A stretch of DNA of 64,000 bases from Hyphomicrobiales bacterium (lineage in GTDB: Bacteria > Pseudomonadota > Alphaproteobacteria > Rhizobiales > Rhizobiaceae). Location of the stretch: the NCBI GenBank assembly GCA_900489925.1, contig UEHQ01000050.1:1-64000 (forward strand), read 5' to 3'. Shown here in pieces: positions 16,932 through 25,118 of the stretch (its first letter is position 1; each line of letters opens with the position of its first letter). The notes under the pieces are model-generated. The model saw only the letters and a list, made by a program, of their open reading frames with translations. It ran no database searches and was not told the origin of the DNA. A program made the translations under genes and the position numbers.

Positions 16932-16984
16932 GCGCAACCCTCCTTTCTCGATACACGAACCACTAGCATTGGCCGCTTGAATTT

Positions 16985-17371
16985 TCAACCGTGCGCTTCG
17001 TGCGCGGTTACAAGGAACATCGCATCCGCATCGATTTCCCTCAAAATCGCGCCACCGTCGCTGCGATAGATCTGGAGTTCGCGTAAAAGTCCTTCCGACT
17101 GGAAAAGCAGGATGTCGACCAGCGGACCGTAGGGATCGGCAAGTTCCTTGTCGTCGAAATAGGCCGATGCAACGGGGTGGATGGGCACGTCGGCCGCAGA
17201 ATCCGCCTTGTCGCGCGGTTTCAGTTGCAGCGAACCGAATGTGTCGATCTCTGCCGCGCGATATTGCTCGACGTCCCAAGCCGGCGGAATTTCGCCTTGG
17301 GAGGCGTTCCGCACCAGCCGTTCGATGATCCGCTTTTCAGCGGCGGTCAGTTCTCTCCAAGTCGCCGGCAC
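16985..17371 (-). CDS. Conserved-looking hypothetical protein (128 aa)
   Basis: 128 residues, soluble, no signal peptide or membrane segment. The N-terminus (LTAAEKRIIERLV) is helical; the C-terminal half (YGPLVDILLFQSEGLLRELQIYRSDGG) looks like an alpha/beta unit. I do not recognise the family with confidence. It lies 22 bases downstream of the HerA-like ATPase on the same strand and is probably co-transcribed with it. Confidence 0.65.
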   Translation of the reverse strand: MPATWRELTAAEKRIIERLVRNASQGEIPPAWDVEQYRAAEIDTFGSLQLKPRDKADSAADVPIHPVASAYFDDKELADPYGPLVDILLFQSEGLLRELQIYRSDGGAILREIDADAMFLVTAHEAHG

Positions 17372-17393
17372 AGTTGCTTCCCGATAGGTGAGA

Positions 17394-18953
17394 TTACCGT
17401 TTCAAGCTGCCGAGAATGCCGCGCACCAGCGCCCGACCGACCTGGGTGGCGACCGTGCGGGCAACGCTCTTCATCGCCGCTTCGACGACCGTTTCGCGCT
17501 GGTAGCCGGAGGAGCGTGGCCGCCCCTGGCTGGCCGGCTTGTCATCGGCGCTGTCGTCGCCAAAGCCTGGAAGTGACCAGCGGCCAGAGGCGCTGCCTTC
17601 GGTCGGCTGGGTTGGCTGCACCTGTTTTGCCGCATCCGAATCCGAGGCTTTCTGCGCGCGGGCCGCAAGGATTTCGAACGCTGATTCCCGGTCGATATCC
17701 TCGTCGTAGACGCCGAGAACGGGGCTCTTGTCCATGACCTGCTGGCGTTCCGCATCGGTGAGCGGGCCGACCCGACCGGACGGCGGGCGGATGAGCGTCC
17801 GCTCGACGATCGAGGGCGCGCCCTTGGCCTCCAAGGTGGAAACCAGCGCCTCGCCGGTGCCGAGCGTGGTGATGACGGTCGCGCAGTCGAAGGCAGGGTT
17901 CGGACGGAAGGTGTCGGCAGCGGTCTTCACGGCCTTCTGTTCGCGCGGCGAATAGGCGCGCAGGGCGTGCTGCACGCGGTTGCCAAGCTGGGCCAGCACG
18001 GTTTCCGGCACGTCGAGCGGGTTCTGCGTCACGAAATAGACGCCGACGCCCTTCGAGCGGATCAATCGAACGACCTGTTCGACACGCTCGGTCAGTACCT
18101 TGGGTGCATCGTTGAACAACAGGTGCGCTTCGTCGAAGAAGAAGACGAGGTTGGGCTTCTCTGGGTCGCCCACTTCAGGCAGTTCCTCGAAGAGTTCCGA
18201 GAGCAGCCAGAGCAGGAAGGTTGCGTAGAGCCGCGGGTTCATCATCAGCTTGTCAGCCGCGAGCACGGAAATCTGGCCGTAGCCGCGACTGTTGGTGCGC
18301 ATGATGTCGGCGATCTTCAGTGCCGGTTCGCCGAAGAAATGTTCGGCGCCCTGCTGCTCGAGCACGAGAAGCGCGCGCTGGATCGAGCCGACGGAGGCTT
18401 TCGAAATCAGCCCGAACTTGTTGGAAAGCTCGGTCGCGTTTTCCGCCATGTAGTTCAGCAGCGACGAGAAGTCCTTGAGATCCAGGAGCGGCAAGCCGCC
18501 CTGGTCGGCGATCTTGAAGGCGATGTTGATAACGCCCTCCTGCGGCTCGGAGGCATCCATCAGGCGGGCCAGCAGCAGCGGCCCCATTTCCGCGATGGTG
18601 GTGCGGACCCGGTGGCCCTTTTCTCCGAAGAGGTCCCAGAAGATGACGGGGAATTGGTCGAACTCATAATCGTCGAAGCCGATCTGTTCGGCCCGCTTGG
18701 TCAGAAAGTCCTTCGGTTCGCCCTTGGCCGCGATGCCGGAGAGGTCGCCCTTGATGTCGGCGCAGAAAACAGGAACGCCCGCTTTCGAAAAACCTTCCGC
18801 CAGCACCTGTAGCGTCACGGTCTTGCCGGTGCCGGTGGCGCCCGTCACCAACCCGTGCCGGTTGCCGTATTTGAGGTCGAGGTACTCGGGCTTGTTGATG
18901 CTGTCATCCGGGTTGCGGCTGACGCCGACGAAAATCTTGCCTTCCTCGAGCAT
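17394..18953 (-). CDS. HerA-like P-loop ATPase (DUF853 family)
   Basis: 519 residues. Walker A GATGTGKT (about 37-44) and Walker B LVFFFDEAHLLF (about 266-277), with the conserved opening KYGNRHGLVTGATGTGKT and later GVGVYFVTQNPLDVP. This is the pattern of the DUF853/YjgR family, related to HerA/FtsK DNA translocases. The C-terminal 120 residues are a low-complexity Ser/Gly/Gln linker and a conserved amphipathic tail (VARTVATQVGRALVRGILGSL). Cytoplasmic. The biological role of solitary DUF853 proteins is poorly known; no NurA-like nuclease is adjacent. A 128-aa gene follows 22 bases downstream. Confidence 0.85.
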   Translation of the reverse strand: MLEEGKIFVGVSRNPDDSINKPEYLDLKYGNRHGLVTGATGTGKTVTLQVLAEGFSKAGVPVFCADIKGDLSGIAAKGEPKDFLTKRAEQIGFDDYEFDQFPVIFWDLFGEKGHRVRTTIAEMGPLLLARLMDASEPQEGVINIAFKIADQGGLPLLDLKDFSSLLNYMAENATELSNKFGLISKASVGSIQRALLVLEQQGAEHFFGEPALKIADIMRTNSRGYGQISVLAADKLMMNPRLYATFLLWLLSELFEELPEVGDPEKPNLVFFFDEAHLLFNDAPKVLTERVEQVVRLIRSKGVGVYFVTQNPLDVPETVLAQLGNRVQHALRAYSPREQKAVKTAADTFRPNPAFDCATVITTLGTGEALVSTLEAKGAPSIVERTLIRPPSGRVGPLTDAERQQVMDKSPVLGVYDEDIDRESAFEILAARAQKASDSDAAKQVQPTQPTEGSASGRWSLPGFGDDSADDKPASQGRPRSSGYQRETVVEAAMKSVARTVATQVGRALVRGILGSLKR

Positions 18954-19150
18954 TCAAACGTCTCCCTGCCGGCGCTTTACGCCGATTGCGTCAAAATGCG
19001 GAGAGTAGAATCCGCATGTTCATTGTACTATCGTCTGCCTGTTATAAGCAGGGAGTTTCCTGCGGACAACTGTCTGCATTAAAAGGAAAACTAGGATAAA
19101 CCCCGCCATAGCGGCAGGCGCCTTGAGTTGCCGTGCAAAGTCGATTAACG

Positions 19151-19166
19151 TTGACGTTAACGTCAA
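19151..19166. promoter_or_regulatory. Perfect 16-bp palindrome, candidate MerR-family operator
   Basis: TTGACGTTAACGTCAA, fully self-complementary, 18 bases before the ATG at 19185. The ACGT-N-ACGT layout recalls operators of LiuR-type MerR regulators (from memory). No MerR gene lies nearby. Confidence 0.55.
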
Positions 19167-19184
19167 ATAACTAGGAGGCTGACG

Positions 19185-19583
19185 ATGAACGAAATGGTGG
19201 ACCAGATTGCCGCGCGCGTGGGTATCCCCGCCGAAGTGGCCGAAAAGGCTGTCGGCATGATGCTCGGTTTCCTGCAGCGTGAGGCGGCCGATGGCCCTGT
19301 CGCCAAGATGATCGATGCCATTCCAGGGGCGTCCGATCTCGTTGCCAAGTACAACGGCGAAGGCGAGAGCGGCGGTGGTGGCCTCCTCGGCAGCATCATG
19401 GGCGCACTCGGCGGTGCTGGCGGCGTCATGGCGCTGGGGCAGCAGCTGATGGGCGAGGGCCTCGGCATGGGCGAGATCACGACGCTGGCCAAGGAAACGA
19501 TCGCGATTGCCGAGCAGCATGCCGGCAAGGAAGTCGTCGACGAAGTTGTCGCCTCCGTACCGGGCCTCAGCCAGTTCGTCTGA
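19185..19583 (+). CDS. Small glycine-rich helical protein (DUF2267/DUF2780-like)
   Basis: 132 residues with AGGAGG (19173-19178) 6 bases before the ATG. Two helical parts (1-60; 90-132) flank a glycine-rich centre (GESGGGGLLGSIMGALGGAGGVMALGQ). The pattern with RVGIPAEVAEKAVGMMLGFLQ at the start resembles the DUF2780/DUF2267 group; function unknown. No signal peptide. A perfect palindrome lies in its promoter region, so expression is probably controlled by a dimeric regulator encoded elsewhere. Confidence 0.75.
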   Translation: MNEMVDQIAARVGIPAEVAEKAVGMMLGFLQREAADGPVAKMIDAIPGASDLVAKYNGEGESGGGGLLGSIMGALGGAGGVMALGQQLMGEGLGMGEITTLAKETIAIAEQHAGKEVVDEVVASVPGLSQFV

Positions 19584-19646
19584 GCCAGGGCATTCGAATG
19601 GGATGACGGGCGGGCCAGTTCCGCCCGTTGTCGTTTGCGCTGCTGA

Positions 19647-20075
19647 TTATTGCGCGATGCCCAGCAATTCCAGCCAGACCTTCGATTGGTCGCGGGCGGA
19701 TTGCCGGTCGGCATCGTCAAGCGCATCGGACCCGCAATAGCGGGCGACGGCTGCGGTATCATCGGCGGTGAGTTGCGGGTGTTTCGAGCCGACGATCACC
19801 TGGCGCCAGGCGCAGCCTTGAACACGGTTCGGGGTGATCGCCCCGTCGCAGCCTGTGCTGAGGCAAAGGGAAACCGACCGCTGGCTGTCGTAGGCGCCGT
19901 CAACGGCAGTCTTATAGACATGCGTCCATGTTTCGCGATTGTGCCGGCAGGCGTCAGGCGCCGCGCTCAGCGTACAGCTGGTATTGGCAATATAGTCGTC
20001 GGCCGGGGGCCAGTCGGCGACTTCAGCCAGACTGACGCATCCGCAGGCCAGAAGAGCGGCAACCACCCACTGCAA
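19647..20075 (-). CDS. Putative exported cysteine-rich hypothetical protein (142 aa)
   Basis: 142 residues from a TTG start with GGGAG 7 bases upstream. The N-terminus is hydrophobic (WVVAALLACGCVSLA) and could be a signal peptide or a weak lipoprotein signal. It has eight cysteines in all; those after the leader are compatible with periplasmic disulfides. CLSTGCDGAITPNRVQGCAWRQVI is a distinctive, probably conserved core. Not recognised as a named family. Convergent with the DUF2780-like gene. Confidence 0.6.
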   Translation of the reverse strand: MQWVVAALLACGCVSLAEVADWPPADDYIANTSCTLSAAPDACRHNRETWTHVYKTAVDGAYDSQRSVSLCLSTGCDGAITPNRVQGCAWRQVIVGSKHPQLTADDTAAVARYCGSDALDDADRQSARDQSKVWLELLGIAQ

Positions 20076-20206
20076 ACTTTATCTCCCGTCCTCGCGCAAA
20101 CTAGCCACCCGGGAATCACCCCGAAGCATTTCACTTGATCTTTTACGTGTTGTTTGCGCTTGCCGGAAGCCGCCGCAATCCGGGCAATGAGCAGGGTGGG
20201 GAGCAA

Positions 20207-20413
20207 TCAGTGCTTGCTCTTCGTTTCCCGCGATAGTTTCAATATCACGTCGTCGGCCGCATCGGCCAATGCCATTGCAATTTCCGCTGCTTTCCATCCT
20301 CTCTTCTCACCGTTGCGGATGAGTTCGAAAAGTATGGGTTCGAATTCGGACCGGCAGGTCTCCATTCGCTGGTCTGTATTAGAGCGAGTCTTGGAAGATT
20401 GAATATCTGTCAT
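20207..20413 (-). CDS. Small hypothetical protein (68 aa)
   Basis: 68 residues, mostly helical and charged, with a central SEFEPILFELIRNGEKRGWKAAEIAMALADAADD split across two helices. GGGG lies about 8 bases before the ATG. No family recognised. Confidence 0.5.
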   Translation of the reverse strand: MTDIQSSKTRSNTDQRMETCRSEFEPILFELIRNGEKRGWKAAEIAMALADAADDVILKLSRETKSKH

Positions 20414-20477
20414 CTCAATACCCCAGATTTAGAGGGTAGGTTTAGCAAGGCGGCTGAAGAGCGCAAGTAAATATGTT

Positions 20478-20505
20478 AATCGAACATTAACAATTCGATT
20501 TTTTT
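20478..20505 (+). terminator. Orphan Rho-independent terminator, plus strand
   Basis: AATCGAA, 9-base loop, TTCGATT followed by TTTTT. It would end a plus-strand transcript, but the nearest plus-strand gene ends at 19583, about 900 bases upstream. Confidence 0.45.
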
Positions 20506-20540
20506 GGCCGAGTCAACCGTAAGCAACTGGAAACACAATA

Positions 20541-20565
20541 GGGCTCGCCGGGGTTTGACGAGCCC
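20541..20565 (-). terminator. Hairpin, probable zwf terminator
   Basis: Stem GGGCTCG/CGAGCCC with an 11-base loop, followed on the minus strand by TATTGTGTTT. It lies about 210 bases after the zwf stop. A competing CGGGG/CCCCG stem is possible within it. Confidence 0.5.
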
Positions 20566-20776
20566 CGCCTTCGTTGTCGCACTGGAAAAAGCAACGCGGT
20601 TAGCGTGAGAATCTTGCGGTCGACCAGACTGCCAGTCAATTCATCCTTATTTTGTATTGAAGGCCAGTCTAGACATGGGGGTGCGACTATATCTCTCGCC
20701 CTCATCCGGGAATTTATTCGGAAATTCAGGCGCCGCGGCGCAATGCCGACCAGAAATACTAAGTCCAGATTGTATT

Positions 20777-22300
20777 TTATTTACTGGCACCAACGTGGTT
20801 GTGCGACAGAACGCCCAATGCGTGCCACTGCCTTCCGTCCTGTGTGATCAGGTCGTCGGCGCAGGACGGTCCCATGGTGCCCGGGGCATAGGGCTCCGGC
20901 GCCTGGTCGCTCTTTGCCCATACGTCGAGGAACGGCTGAACGGCCTCCCATCCCGCCTCGATCCCGTCGGCGCGCTGGAATAGCGTCTGGTCGCCGATGA
21001 AGAGATCGTAGAGCAGGGACTCGTAGCCGGTCATCTTGCCGATGTCGAACTTGTCGGCATAGCGGAAGTCGAGTGAAACCGGCACGGTATCGACCGATAG
21101 CCCGGGCGCCTTGATGGACAGCTCCACGCTCAGGCCCTCGTCCGGCTGCACCTGGATGACCATTCGGTTCGGGGGCAGGTTGCGCTTGATATCGGTCTCG
21201 CGAAACTGCGCGAACGGCACCTGGCGAAACGTGACGACGATCTCGGTGTCGCGCGCCGTCATTGCCTTGCCGGTCCTGAGGTAGAACGGCACGCCCGCCC
21301 ATCTCCAGGTATCGACATAGAGTTTCACCGCCACGAAGGTTTCGGTTTTGCTGTCTGGCGAAACGTCCTTGCTCTCGTGGAAGGCGGTAATGGGATTGCC
21401 GTTCAGCGTTCCCCCGGTATAGACGCCGCGCACCGCATGGCTTTGCGCCTCTTCCGGCGTGTAGATGCGAAGCGCGCTGAGCGCCTTGCTCTTTTCGCTG
21501 CGGATGGCCTCGGCCCCGAAGCCGTTCGGCGCCTCCATGGCGATCATTGCGAGTAGCTGAAACAGGTGGTTGGGGACCATGTCTCGCAAGGCGCCGGTCG
21601 CGTCGTAGAACTTGCCACGCATGCCGACATCGACCGTCTCTGCAGCAGTGATCTGCACGTGGTCGATATAGTTGTTGTTCCACAGTGACTCGATCATCAT
21701 GTTGGCAAAGCGGGCCGTCAGGATGTTCTGTACCGTTTCCTTCCCGAGGAAATGATCGAGCCGGTAGACCTGGCTTTCGGCGATCTTGCTGAGGATTTGC
21801 GCATTCAATGCGCGGGCAGAGGCGAGATCGGTCCCGAACGGCTTTTCGATCGCGATCCGGCGGAAACCGCCGTCGCTCTCCGTCGTCAGCCCATGTTCCG
21901 CGAGCTTTTCGACCAGCGGGCCGAAAAACTGCGGTGGGACGGCAAAGTAGAAGGCCGCGTTGCCGCTCGATGCTGCCGCCAGCCGCTTCTTGATCTCCTC
22001 GAAGATGCCGTCCTTCGTGAAGTCGCCGGAGATGTAGGAAATGCGCTGGCGCAGGCGCTGCCAACCCTCGCTCTTCTGGTGCGCGCCGTCGTCGTCGAGC
22101 TGCGAGAGAAAGCTGTCCAGCTTCTCCACCAGCATTGCGTCGTCGCCGGGATCGATGCCGACACCCAGAATATGCAGGTCGTCGCCGACCAGCCCGCTCT
22201 GCGTGAGGTTGATGATCGCGGGCACCAGCAGGCGACGCGTGAGGTCGCCTGTGGCGCCGAAGATGACCAGTGTGACCGGCGGGGTGGGGGCTGCTTCCAT
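20777..22300 (-). CDS. zwf: Glucose-6-phosphate 1-dehydrogenase
   Basis: 507 residues, full length for the family. It oxidises glucose 6-phosphate to 6-phosphogluconolactone with NAD(P)+, the entry to the Entner-Doudoroff and pentose phosphate routes. The dinucleotide fold is at the N-terminus (VIFGATGDLTRR, about 12-23), and the active-site signature YRLDHFLGKE with the preceding IEKPFG is present, as expected for substrate binding. AAGGAG lies 9 bases before the ATG. No pgl or edd follows in the window, so the usual rhizobial zwf-pgl-edd cluster is not found here and another zwf copy may exist. It shares strand with tam and terC upstream. Confidence 0.95.
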   Translation of the reverse strand: MEAAPTPPVTLVIFGATGDLTRRLLVPAIINLTQSGLVGDDLHILGVGIDPGDDAMLVEKLDSFLSQLDDDGAHQKSEGWQRLRQRISYISGDFTKDGIFEEIKKRLAAASSGNAAFYFAVPPQFFGPLVEKLAEHGLTTESDGGFRRIAIEKPFGTDLASARALNAQILSKIAESQVYRLDHFLGKETVQNILTARFANMMIESLWNNNYIDHVQITAAETVDVGMRGKFYDATGALRDMVPNHLFQLLAMIAMEAPNGFGAEAIRSEKSKALSALRIYTPEEAQSHAVRGVYTGGTLNGNPITAFHESKDVSPDSKTETFVAVKLYVDTWRWAGVPFYLRTGKAMTARDTEIVVTFRQVPFAQFRETDIKRNLPPNRMVIQVQPDEGLSVELSIKAPGLSVDTVPVSLDFRYADKFDIGKMTGYESLLYDLFIGDQTLFQRADGIEAGWEAVQPFLDVWAKSDQAPEPYAPGTMGPSCADDLITQDGRQWHALGVLSHNHVGASK

Positions 22301-22378
22301 GGCGTTCTGCTCCTTGTGGCCGCAGTCAATGTAGGCCCAGTGGTCCGGCTGGCAAGTGCGTAGGCGAGGGCGGGAGGC

Positions 22379-23149
22379 TCAGCGCTTCACGGCCACCATG
22401 AACAGTCTCGGGAAGCGCAGCAGCACGCGCCCGTCCGACATCTCTGGGTAAGCCTTCTTCACCCGCGCCAGATAATCCGCCAGGAAGGCATCGCGATGTT
22501 CGGCGCCTGCGTGGTCGAGATAGGGCCGCAGGCCCGTGCCCTTGACCCATTCGACGATCGCGGCCGCGTCGGCCATCGGATGATTGTAGGCGGTGTGCCA
22601 GATATCCACCCGCGCCGCCTTCTGGATCAGCCGGCTGTAATAGACCGAGGGGGCAGGCAGCGGCTTGCGGCGAACGCTTTTCGCCTCGAACGCGGCCTTC
22701 CATGGACCGGCATGCGCGGTTTCCTCCATCAGGAGATGCGTGGGCTCGGTCAGATTATCCGGCATCTGCACGGCAAGGACGCCGCCCGGCGCAAGGCCAT
22801 CCATCAGCCGGTCGAAGATGTCGATATGGTTCGGCAGCCATTGGAACACGGCATTGGCAAACAGCAGATCCGTGGGTTCGCTCGGCTGCCAGGTGGCAAG
22901 GTCTGCTTCCAGGAAGGTCGTTCCGGGAAGGCGATTGCGCGCCGCTTCCAGCATGTTCAGGTCGCTGTCCAGCCCGGAGACGGTGGCGGCGCCATAGCGA
23001 TCGATGATGAGCTCGGTGGAGTTCCCGGGACCGCAACCAAGATCCACGGCACGGTCCACCCGGTCCAGCGGCACCTGCGCCAGCAGGTCCCTTGCAGGAC
23101 GGGTGCGTTCATCCTCGAATTTTACATACTGGCTGGCAGACCATGCCAT
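22379..23149 (-). CDS. tam: Trans-aconitate 2-methyltransferase
   Basis: 256 residues, the normal length. SAM-dependent class I methyltransferase: motif I VDLGCGPGNST (about 34-44), the acidic residue of motif II in GLDSDLNML, and the Tam-typical LFANAVFQWLPNH and LAVQMPDNLTEPTH. It methylates trans-aconitate, a spontaneous inhibitory by-product of the citrate cycle. The start at the sequence MAWSASQY is typical of Tam proteins. It lies 15 bases after the TerC-like gene on the same strand. Confidence 0.92.
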   Translation of the reverse strand: MAWSASQYVKFEDERTRPARDLLAQVPLDRVDRAVDLGCGPGNSTELIIDRYGAATVSGLDSDLNMLEAARNRLPGTTFLEADLATWQPSEPTDLLFANAVFQWLPNHIDIFDRLMDGLAPGGVLAVQMPDNLTEPTHLLMEETAHAGPWKAAFEAKSVRRKPLPAPSVYYSRLIQKAARVDIWHTAYNHPMADAAAIVEWVKGTGLRPYLDHAGAEHRDAFLADYLARVKKAYPEMSDGRVLLRFPRLFMVAVKR

Positions 23150-23164
23150 AGACGTTCTCCATGT

Positions 23165-24724
23165 TTACGCGGGTTCGTCGATACGCTTGACGCGAACCTT
23201 GTCGATGTTGCGACCGTGGAGCTTCACCACCTCGAAGGACAGGTCGTCCACGCGGAAGCTCTCGCCCTGGTGCGGGAGGTGCCCCAGGCGCCACAGGATG
23301 AAACCTGCCAGCGTCGAGAAGCGATCGGCATCGTCGACGAGATCGACGTCCAGCAGCTTCGATGCATGGCGGATATCGATCCAGCCGTCGACGGTCAGCG
23401 AACCGTCGTCGCCGCGCTCGATCATCAGCTTTTCCTCGTCTTCGTCGGGGAATTCGCCGGCGATGGCTTCGAGGAGGTCGGTCGGGGTCACCATGCCTTC
23501 CAGGGCGCCATACTCGTCGAGAACGATGGCAACCGCCTCGCTCGAATGGCGCAGCTGCTCCATGAGCTTCAGCGCGCTGATGCTCTCATGCACGACGAAA
23601 GGCTGGCGGATGGATCGCTCCGGATTGATCGCACCATCGACGATGATGTCGCGCAACAGGTCGCGGGCGCTGGCGACGCCGATGAAATTGTCGAGGCTGC
23701 CGCGGGCGACCGGGAAACGCGAATGGCCGAGCTCCACGATCAGGCGCTGCAATTCGGCCTGCGGTGCGTCAAGGTCCAGCCAGTCGATGTCGATGCGGGG
23801 CGTCATCACCGACTTTGCCGAGCGTCCGGCAAGGGTCAGGACACCCTGGATCATGTCTTTTTCCTCCGGCGAGAAGACCTCTTCCTCGGCGGTCTGCTCC
23901 GCGATCAGCTCGGCCGTCGAGCCGAGCGTCACTTGCGGGCGCTTACCGCCGAGCAGGTTGAGGACCGCGTCGGCGGTGCGCTCGCGGATGTTGGTCGGCG
24001 TAATCAGCCGCTCGCGGTTGTGGCGTGCCAGCTGGTTCAGCGACTCGATGATCACCGAGAAGCCGATCGCGGCGTAGAGGTAGCCCTTCGGCAGGTGGAC
24101 GCCGAAGCCTTCGATGATCAGCGAGAAGCCGATCATCATCAGGAAGCCCAGGCAGAGAATGACCACTGTCGGGTGCTTGTTGACAAACGAGGTCAGCGGC
24201 TTGGAGAGTAGCAGCATGACGCCGATAGCGATGACGACGGCGATCATCATGACCGGCAGGTGCTGCACCATGCCGACCGCGGTAATCACGCTGTCGAGCG
24301 AGAAGATGGCATCGAGGACGACGATCTGGACGATGACCTGCCAGAAAACCGCGTGCACGACCTTCTTTTCGGAGGTCTCCACATGACCCTCGAGGCGCTC
24401 GTGCAATTCCATCGTGCCCTTGAACAGCAGGAACAGACCGCCGACGAGCAGGATGATGTCACGTCCCGAGAAGCCGAAATCGAGAACATGAAACAGCGGC
24501 GTCGTCAGGGTCACGACCCATGCGATCGAGGCGAGCAATCCGAGGCGGATGATCAATGCCAGTCCGAGGCCGACCAGACGGGCCTTGTCACGCTGATGCG
24601 GCGGCAGCTTGTCTGCGAGGATCGCGATGAAGACAAGGTTGTCGATGCCGAGAACAATCTCGAGCACAATGAGGGTGGCGAGGCCGACCCAGGCGGAAGG
24701 GTCGGATATCCAGTCGAAGAACAT
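23165..24724 (-). CDS. TerC-family membrane protein with CBS pair and CorC/HlyC domain
   Basis: 519 residues from the ATG at 24724 (an in-frame TTG directly precedes it). The N-terminal 230 residues carry six to seven hydrophobic helices with the TerC signature (EIVLGIDNLVFIAILADKLP and DAIFSLDSVITAVGM). Then come a CBS pair (about 290-420) and a CorC_HlyC transporter-associated domain at the C-terminus (ERGDDGSLTVDGWIDI to the end). This is the YoaE/YegH-type arrangement; TerC proteins are implicated in manganese or other metal export. No Mn-sensing yybP-ykoY riboswitch core was recognised upstream. Confidence 0.9.
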   Translation of the reverse strand: MFFDWISDPSAWVGLATLIVLEIVLGIDNLVFIAILADKLPPHQRDKARLVGLGLALIIRLGLLASIAWVVTLTTPLFHVLDFGFSGRDIILLVGGLFLLFKGTMELHERLEGHVETSEKKVVHAVFWQVIVQIVVLDAIFSLDSVITAVGMVQHLPVMMIAVVIAIGVMLLLSKPLTSFVNKHPTVVILCLGFLMMIGFSLIIEGFGVHLPKGYLYAAIGFSVIIESLNQLARHNRERLITPTNIRERTADAVLNLLGGKRPQVTLGSTAELIAEQTAEEEVFSPEEKDMIQGVLTLAGRSAKSVMTPRIDIDWLDLDAPQAELQRLIVELGHSRFPVARGSLDNFIGVASARDLLRDIIVDGAINPERSIRQPFVVHESISALKLMEQLRHSSEAVAIVLDEYGALEGMVTPTDLLEAIAGEFPDEDEEKLMIERGDDGSLTVDGWIDIRHASKLLDVDLVDDADRFSTLAGFILWRLGHLPHQGESFRVDDLSFEVVKLHGRNIDKVRVKRIDEPA

Positions 24725-25118
24725 CAATGGTTCAATGCGGTCAGGTGAAACAGACCGCTCCTTTTCAGATAAAAATGTGAAGAGCGGATGACACCGGACG
24801 CAGGCGACCTGTGGGAAACTACCGCATTGGAAAAGAGAGAGGCTGCCTCGTCGGCAGCCTTGCTGAGCCTGGTGCGGGCACGATTGTAATCGGGCCGTCT
24901 ACAGTGGTCGCCGCCATCATCAGCCGGAAGTTCCCGGTCGGAATGGGCGGAGGTGGTACTGGAAGGGTCGCTGTCAGGCATGCTGTAATTTTGAAGGGGA
25001 ACGGGGTCGAGCGCAAGGGGGCAGGCGAGAATTCGTGCGAACCGTCATTTCGGGACGTCCGCGGCGCGTCGAATAAGGGCCGCCAGACCGGCGGCCCCGG
25101 GCGCTCTGAATGGTTCGG
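24725..25118. other. 394-base region between cupin and TerC genes
   Basis: It contains one clear hairpin (24841-24859) and an 85-codon minus-strand ORF (24724-24981) whose stop overlaps the TerC ATG as TGATG. That ORF has no good ribosome site and an unusual Ser/His/Arg-rich composition, so I do not call it a gene. Nothing else was recognised. Confidence 0.5.
24841..24859 (-). terminator. Terminator-like hairpin downstream of the cupin gene
   Basis: GGCTGCC, 5-base loop, GGCAGCC; on the minus strand it is followed by TCTCTCTTTT. It sits 260 bases past the cupin stop and about 115 bases before the TerC start, so it could terminate the cupin transcript or attenuate terC. Confidence 0.5.

Larger units (their letters stand above)
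20414..20776. other. 363-base intergenic region after zwf
   Basis: AT-richer than its surroundings. It contains two hairpins (listed separately), one oriented to stop transcripts from zwf and one oriented to the plus strand. No convincing gene was found. Confidence 0.5.

Noticed and set aside
16782..17069. 95-codon plus-strand ORF across the ABC-F leader
   Set aside because: No ribosome site and no family resemblance; it is antisense to the leader ORF and hairpins.
24724..24981. yybP-ykoY manganese riboswitch in front of terC
   Set aside because: The conserved GGGGAGUA and GUGAGACC-type core could not be found on the minus strand.
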